Below are positions 6,755 through 10,992 of a stretch of 10,992 bases of DNA, in pieces. A program made the position numbers and the translations under genes. The notes under the pieces are model-generated. The model saw nothing but the letters and a program-made list of their open reading frames with translations, was not told the origin of the DNA and made no database searches. The DNA lies in the NCBI GenBank assembly GCA_946633495.1, contig CAMPAX010000063.1:1-10992 (forward strand), written 5' to 3'. Source of the stretch: an uncultured Lachnospiraceae bacterium (GTDB lineage: Bacteria > Bacillota > Clostridia > Lachnospirales > Lachnospiraceae). The stretch's first letter is position 1. Each line of letters opens with the position of its first letter.

Positions 6755-8170
6755 TTACTCTCTGCCGTCCCAGCAGTAGGTGCAGAGACTTTCCTTCGGA
6801 AGTCCGGTGGCTTCGATCATATCATCCAGACGATTATATGCCAGTGAAGTGAAATTCAGCTTCTGACGGATCCGTTCCAGCATCCGGTGGTAACGATCCG
6901 AATCCGGATTTGCATAATCCTCCAGGATCGTCCGGGTCACTTCCACACCCTCCTCCTCCTGGATCACTCTTCTTGCGATCAGTTCCATCTCGGAGTTGGA
7001 TCTGGAGAAGTTGATATACTTACATCCGAACAACAGCGGCGGACAGGCCGGGCGGATATGCACTTCCTTCGCTCCGCTGTCATACAGGAACTCTGTCGTC
7101 TCTCGAAGCTGTGTGCCCCGCACGATAGAGTCATCGATGAGGAGCAGCCGCTTCCCGTTGATCAGTTCATGAACCGGGATCAGCTTCATATGAGCGATGA
7201 GATTCCGCTTATCCTGGTGGGTCGGCATGAAAGACCTGGGCCAGGTGGGAGTATATTTTACAAAGGGCCGGGAGAAAGGAACTCCCGATGCATTTGCATA
7301 ACCGATGGCATGGGCGGTTCCGGAATCCGGGACGCCGGCCACACTGTCAATATCGTCTTTTGTAAATCCGTCCCGCATAGCCAGCTTCGCGCCGCAGGCG
7401 TTCCGCATGGTCTCAACAGAGATCCCCTCATATTCCGAGGACGGATATCCGTAATAGATCCAAAGGAAGGTGCAGATCTTCATCTCCTTCCCCGGCGCTG
7501 AAAGCGTGGTTACGGCTTCCGGCGTCATGACCACGATCTCTCCGGGGCCGAGCTCACGCACCGGACGGTATCCCAGATTCAGATATGCAAAAGATTCGAA
7601 GGTGGCGCAATACCCCGTATCCTTTTTGCCGATCACCAGCGGCGTCCGGCCATAACGGTCCCGGGCACAGTAGATTCCTTTCTGCGTCAGAAGAAGGATC
7701 GTCATGGAACCATCGATCATTTCCTGCGCGTACCGGATACCATCCACCAGATTATCCCTGGTATTGATCAACGTAGCGGTAAGTTCGGTCTTATTGATAT
7801 CTCCGCCGCTCATTTCAAGGAAATGGGTGTGATCCTTCTGGAAGATCAGCTTCACCAGCTCATCCGTGTTATTGATCTTGCCCACGGTCAGAATGGCATA
7901 GGTTCCGTGATGAGAACGTACCAGAAGCGGCTGGGGATCATAATCGGAAATGGATCCGATACCGATATTTCCTTCCATATCCTTCAGATCTGCATGAAAT
8001 TTACTCCGGAAGGGAGAATTCTCGATATTGTGGATCGCACGGTTAAACCCGTTCTTTCCGTATACTGCCATTCCTGCACGACGTGTCCCAAGATGCGAAT
8101 GATAATCCGTTCCGTAAAAAAGGTCAAAGACACAATCCTCTTTCAAAGCTGCCGCAAAAAAACCACCCAT
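6755..8170 (-). CDS. PurF-family amidophosphoribosyltransferase paralogue lacking the glutaminase cysteine
   Basis: The 471-residue protein has the PurF layout: an N-terminal Ntn-type glutaminase domain (about 1-230) and a C-terminal phosphoribosyltransferase domain. The second half looks functional: PDSG (281-284), the PRPP loop LLLIDDSIVRGT (342-353) and GAKEVH (366-371). The four cysteines that bind the Fe-S cluster in Bacillus PurF have counterparts at C233, C383, C463 and C466. The first half is altered. It begins MGGFF where active PurF exposes Cys-Gly after processing, so the nucleophile is Gly. The HRGQ, HVRY and HNG glutamine-site motifs read HLGT, GSIS and TVG. GGAG eight bases before ATG 8170 fixes the start, so no upstream cysteine is missed. 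It may use free ammonia, act as a sensor or regulator, or have another substrate. A canonical purF is probably elsewhere in the genome. It is not called purF here because the first-step activity is doubtful. Confidence 0.88.
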   Translation of the reverse strand: MGGFFAAALKEDCVFDLFYGTDYHSHLGTRRAGMAVYGKNGFNRAIHNIENSPFRSKFHADLKDMEGNIGIGSISDYDPQPLLVRSHHGTYAILTVGKINNTDELVKLIFQKDHTHFLEMSGGDINKTELTATLINTRDNLVDGIRYAQEMIDGSMTILLLTQKGIYCARDRYGRTPLVIGKKDTGYCATFESFAYLNLGYRPVRELGPGEIVVMTPEAVTTLSAPGKEMKICTFLWIYYGYPSSEYEGISVETMRNACGAKLAMRDGFTKDDIDSVAGVPDSGTAHAIGYANASGVPFSRPFVKYTPTWPRSFMPTHQDKRNLIAHMKLIPVHELINGKRLLLIDDSIVRGTQLRETTEFLYDSGAKEVHIRPACPPLLFGCKYINFSRSNSEMELIARRVIQEEEGVEVTRTILEDYANPDSDRYHRMLERIRQKLNFTSLAYNRLDDMIEATGLPKESLCTYCWDGRE

Positions 8171-8219
8171 GAATGACTCTCCTGTATTATTTTTAAAAAA
8201 CCGATTCCACTCAGGTCAG

Positions 8220-8270
8220 AAAAATAACCGTCCAACGATCTCGTCCTGCGGGCGTGATGCTGAACGGTTA
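8220..8270 (-). terminator. Terminator hairpin between the tubulin-like and PurF-like genes (terminator or attenuator)
   Basis: On the minus strand TAACCGTTCAGC (8270-8259) pairs with GTTGGACGGTTA (8236-8225), twelve pairs with two G-U, over a 22-base loop, followed by five T (8224-8220). It lies 85 bases after the tubulin-like stop and about 50 bases before the PurF-like start. If the promoter at 8301-8273 is the one used, the hairpin sits at the very 5' end of the PurF-like leader and would act as an attenuator. Otherwise it simply ends the tubulin-like transcript. Confidence 0.65.
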
Positions 8271-8272
8271 CC

Positions 8273-8301
8273 ATTATGATGTATAATCCATAAAATGTAA
8301 A
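8273..8301 (-). promoter_or_regulatory. Candidate promoter for the PurF-like gene
   Basis: TTTACA at 8301-8296 (five of six), a 17-base spacer, and CATAAT at 8278-8273 (five of six). The start would fall near 8266, inside the 5' arm of the following terminator-like hairpin, which makes the arrangement unusual. A weaker alternative lies downstream of the hairpin (CTGACC near 8219 with an AT-rich -10). Confidence 0.55.
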
Positions 8302-8302
8302 T

Positions 8303-8332
8303 CCGAAAATTTGCCTTTTTGTGCCCGAAAAT
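8303..8332 (-). repeat. Two direct repeats ATTTTCGG, 22 bp apart, next to the -35 box
   Basis: ATTTTCGG occurs at 8332-8325 and at 8310-8303 on the minus strand, a 22-base period (about two helical turns), ending one base before the candidate -35 box. Such phased repeats can bind a regulator, but eight-base AT-rich words may also recur by chance. Confidence 0.3.
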
Positions 8333-8354
8333 CTATGCATTTTTCACATAGATT
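8328..8354 (-). other. AT-rich hairpin directly after the tubulin-like stop codon
   Basis: AATCTATG (8354-8347) pairs with CATAGATT (8337-8330) over a 9-base loop, with only two further T residues after the stem. It begins at the base after the TAG stop. It is a weak terminator or an mRNA 3'-end structure; the GC-richer hairpin at 8270-8225 is the better terminator. Confidence 0.35.
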
Positions 8355-10844
8355 CTAAGCACTCGTCTCATCCGTATGAAGTCCGAAGAAGGTATTCCGA
8401 TCAATGGCAGCGTAAGAATTCCGGAGTTCATCGATACACTGCAGCTGTTCCTTCGGAACATTGACATACATATCCGCCATGGAGATCTCCGTCTCACCGG
8501 CGTTCAGTGTGATGGTCTCATCCAGCTCGTTGTACGGCTCCCGGATCAGGATCTGACGAACCGCCTCCGAGAAATACGGCATATTCTTCGGAAGAGAGAT
8601 GATCCGCTGCATTTCCAGGAAGGAAAGGCCATCCTTCTTCAGCTGACAAAGCTGCTTCTTCTGAATCTTCTCCGTAGCTCCCTGCACAAAAGACTGTGCC
8701 GCACGGCGCATGATATCCTCACGCACTTCATTTGCAGGAGATACAAACATCATATTCAGCTCCTGCAGGGTAATGGGATTTTCGGAAAATGCGGAAGCGA
8801 TCAGCTTCTCCGGCGCAAACCCGCCGATTCCGAGGAGCAGATTCCGATAGATCTTCTCCATCTCCTGACAAACCGGAACCACCCGGCCATTATCAATATC
8901 CGCTTCATGGTTCATCATCAGATTGATGATCCCTTTCCTTACATCCTCGATCTTCTCTTCCGTGACATAATCCGACGGCAGATACTCATGGCGGACTGCC
9001 TTCTTCATCATGTAACTGATGACATTCTTTCCGTTCACTGCCAGATCTTCAACGGAATTCAAAAGATCCTGATCAAAACGGGAGAAGGTATCCACGATCT
9101 GCTCTGCCCGACTGCGAAGCATCCGGATCACATCTCCGAAAACATCCTGGTCATTCAGTCCTTCGCGGATGGCTCTCCGCTCCGTCTCCAGGATCTGCTT
9201 TGTACAGGCATCATAATACCCCTTCTCCGTCTCTCTCTTTGCAGACGGGAAGGCAAAAAACCGCTTGGATACGATCTGAAGGATCGACTCGATGATCCTC
9301 TGGTATTCTCCGCTCTCCACAGGCATACGGCAAATCTCTTCCAGCTGTTTTGCCTCCGCCACCATCCCGGAATCCGATGTCAGGCCCTCAAAGCCGGCCG
9401 AACCGATCATCTGTACGGTAATAAAGGGGCCATAGGTATGAAGGTACTCCTGAATATGACGTTCCAGAGAAGACAGCATGCTGTTCTTGATGGATTTTAC
9501 GATCACCGGCACCTCACGCATGAAGTTGTCCAGCTGTCTCGGAACCGAATTCCGGAACTCATCCTCCCCCTTCTTGATCTGCTTATAGTTCGGTCTGGGG
9601 AAAGAAGCCACCTTGATCAGTCCGTTGGCCTGAAGCCGGATCTCATCTCCGGACTGTCCCTCTAAAAATTCACGGATCTCGCCAAAGCTTTCCCGGCGGT
9701 CTGCGATCATCTTCTGTTCATCTGTCACAAGCTCATGCAGGCGCTTGTAAGCCTCCTTAAATACCTGGAATTCGCAGATATTCTCGATCTCACGGATAGG
9801 GATCCGGTAATCAGACTCGTTCAGCACCTTAAACAGACGGGAGCCCGCCTTGTCAAAGAACGCGTCCCGCATCAGCATCTCGGCACCTTCTTCACGCCGG
9901 CTGCCCACGTATTTGATACAAGTCAGCTTGTACAGGAAATATGCGATATCACTGTATACCACATGTTCCGGAAGATATCCCTGATCATCCTCCTTACCGG
10001 ATACCAGCATACAGGAATCAAAGATATTCTCCTTCATGGAAAGACGGTGTGCACCGCTTTCAAAGACATAGCTCTCCCCACGTTCGGTGAGAGTCATAAG
10101 ATTCTCCAGCTCCTTCAGGGTCGCATAGGCATTTGCCTCCAGTACCCCTCTCTTTGCCCAATCCAGCGAGGAATCAGCAAAAAGCACATCCGGTGTCAGA
10201 AGGCATCCGCCAACACGGAAATTCTGCCAGTGTTTCGATCTTGCAAACGCACGGATGTTATAGGTCACATCCGCAAGGATTCCGCTGCCGGTTCCTCCGG
10301 AAATGCCGCTGATGATCATCACATCCAGCTTGCCCTCGGAACGATTGTACACCTCTTCCAGCTTTTCGAAGAGAAGAATCCTCATATCCTCATAGGCGTT
10401 CGAGAACATGAGACGTCCGATCTGTCGGTTTCCCCTGGCACCATCCTTCCCGATGGGAATGGCCGGAAAATCCGGACGCATCCACTTCGCCAGTGTATTC
10501 TGGACCGGTCCCTCTTCGGTTCCTCCTTCCAGGATATGCTCCAGATTCGGTCGGTAGATACTGATCACTTCCAGCGCGTTCAGACCCACACCTTCCCTTG
10601 AATCCTGGATCGTAGCTTCCATTTCGGGGATATCAGAATCGATCAGAAGATAATGGATGTTATCTTCCTGACGGGTCCGTCCCTGCATCATCTTCTTATA
10701 GGCAGTCACACATTTACGTCCGATGCCACCGAGTCCGATCAAAAGGAAATCCCCGTAGAACTGGTTTTCCTCCTCCGCCTTATTCAGGATTCGGATCCCC
10801 CGCAGTTTGCTAAACTCTTCTTTTTGTGTGTCAATCAGAATCAT
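8355..10844 (-). CDS. Large bacterial tubulin-like protein (Tubulin_2-type, FtsZ/tubulin fold N-terminus)
   Basis: The N-terminal part of this 829-residue protein has hallmarks of the tubulin/FtsZ GTPase fold. These are a first glycine loop LLIGLGGIG (34-42), an acidic strand end LLIDSD (66-71), and the phosphate-binding signature SGISGGTGSG (179-188). The signature corresponds to the tubulin GGGTGSG loop. The segment IGKDGARGNRQIGRLMF (131-147) is typical of the large tubulin-like proteins of Gram-positive bacteria. The C-terminal 450 or so residues are helical and charged, without membrane segments or a recognised domain. The length is over twice that of FtsZ, so it is not the division protein. 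The start is taken as ATG 10844, preceded by GGGAG. The ATG at 10883 lies only about four bases from the expected transcription start and has no ribosome site. Nucleotide binding is a family-level expectation; polymer formation and cell role are unknown. Confidence 0.85.
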   Translation of the reverse strand: MILIDTQKEEFSKLRGIRILNKAEEENQFYGDFLLIGLGGIGRKCVTAYKKMMQGRTRQEDNIHYLLIDSDIPEMEATIQDSREGVGLNALEVISIYRPNLEHILEGGTEEGPVQNTLAKWMRPDFPAIPIGKDGARGNRQIGRLMFSNAYEDMRILLFEKLEEVYNRSEGKLDVMIISGISGGTGSGILADVTYNIRAFARSKHWQNFRVGGCLLTPDVLFADSSLDWAKRGVLEANAYATLKELENLMTLTERGESYVFESGAHRLSMKENIFDSCMLVSGKEDDQGYLPEHVVYSDIAYFLYKLTCIKYVGSRREEGAEMLMRDAFFDKAGSRLFKVLNESDYRIPIREIENICEFQVFKEAYKRLHELVTDEQKMIADRRESFGEIREFLEGQSGDEIRLQANGLIKVASFPRPNYKQIKKGEDEFRNSVPRQLDNFMREVPVIVKSIKNSMLSSLERHIQEYLHTYGPFITVQMIGSAGFEGLTSDSGMVAEAKQLEEICRMPVESGEYQRIIESILQIVSKRFFAFPSAKRETEKGYYDACTKQILETERRAIREGLNDQDVFGDVIRMLRSRAEQIVDTFSRFDQDLLNSVEDLAVNGKNVISYMMKKAVRHEYLPSDYVTEEKIEDVRKGIINLMMNHEADIDNGRVVPVCQEMEKIYRNLLLGIGGFAPEKLIASAFSENPITLQELNMMFVSPANEVREDIMRRAAQSFVQGATEKIQKKQLCQLKKDGLSFLEMQRIISLPKNMPYFSEAVRQILIREPYNELDETITLNAGETEISMADMYVNVPKEQLQCIDELRNSYAAIDRNTFFGLHTDETSA

Positions 10845-10893
10845 AGTCCGTCTTCTCCCATAGGCATAACTCAGCCATACCATAGATAACCTG

Positions 10894-10902
10894 ATTATAA
10901 CA
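10894..10902 (-). promoter_or_regulatory. Extended -10 promoter of the tubulin-like gene
   Basis: A perfect TATAAT at 10899-10894 carries a TG extension (10902-10901), which can replace a good -35; none is evident 17 bases upstream. Transcription should start near 10887, giving a leader of about 43 bases to ATG 10844. The rest of the right edge (10903-10992) is AT-rich with no gene seen. Confidence 0.65.
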
Positions 10903-10992
10903 CATTCTGTGCAAATATACTATATAAAACTCTAAAAATTATGCGATTTACATAATACATAAAAATCCACAGAAAAACCGGAACAGCAGATG

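Noticed and set aside
8132..8136. Cys13 of the PurF-like protein as the processed nucleophile
   Set aside because: A gapless match from residue 2 to the GAG motif puts Gly2 at the nucleophile position. Using Cys13 would shorten the domain by about 11 residues, and the residue after it is Val rather than the usual Gly.
8171..8354. Purine riboswitch or PurR-type site before the PurF-like gene
   Set aside because: The conserved purine aptamer core and a paired PurBox are not seen; only a simple hairpin and short direct repeats are present.
8376..10601. Two long plus-strand open frames opposite the tubulin-like gene
   Set aside because: Both lack ribosome sites and recognisable motifs and have the composition of antisense reading; the minus strand carries the tubulin signature.
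1..10992. CRISPR array, tRNA or rRNA gene, insertion sequence or attachment site
   Set aside because: No regularly spaced repeats, cloverleaf sequence, transposase or integrase frame, or terminal inverted repeats were found on reading both strands.

Overview
The window looks like chromosomal DNA of a low- to mid-GC Gram-positive anaerobe, most likely class Clostridia and probably Lachnospiraceae. The reasons are the strong AAGGAGG-type ribosome binding sites, the sigma-A promoters, a leucine T-box riboswitch in front of leuA, a PurF paralogue of the four-cysteine Fe-S type, and a large bacterial tubulin-like protein. I see no insertion sequences, phage genes, CRISPR array, tRNA or rRNA. The genus is an inference.

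Layout from right to left. On the minus strand, a tubulin-like protein (start 10844) runs to 8355 from an extended -10 promoter at the right edge. A 185-base gap with a promoter and terminator-like hairpins leads to a PurF-like protein (8170 to 6755). Its phosphoribosyltransferase half looks intact, but its glutaminase half has lost the catalytic cysteine. A bidirectional terminator (6682-6730) separates it from two plus-strand genes: ung (5446-6111) and a small unknown protein with its own promoter (6260-6637). Divergent from ung, and sharing a symmetrical promoter region with it, is a minus-strand gene (5261 to 3513). It encodes a MATE-type membrane transporter fused to a C-terminal RsbW/SpoIIAB-like ATPase domain. 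Next come a sigma-A promoter, a complete T-box leader with a CUG (Leu) specifier, and leuA (2936 to 1257). After gaps of 38 and 32 bases follow a coiled-coil membrane protein (1218 to 115) and the first 27 codons of a further gene that runs off the left edge.

How the genes relate. leuA is the committed step of leucine synthesis and is controlled by uncharged tRNA-Leu through the T-box. With no terminator between leuA and the two genes after it, those genes of unknown function may also respond to leucine starvation. The other genes are a mixed set (DNA repair, nucleotide-related, cytoskeleton-like, transport/signalling) with no obvious common pathway.

Most worth a second look: the PurF paralogue with a dead glutaminase site, the MATE-ATPase fusion, the tubulin-like protein, and the ung/MATE divergent promoter, whose 10-bp inverted repeat supplies both -35 boxes. 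No clearly new multi-gene system is visible.
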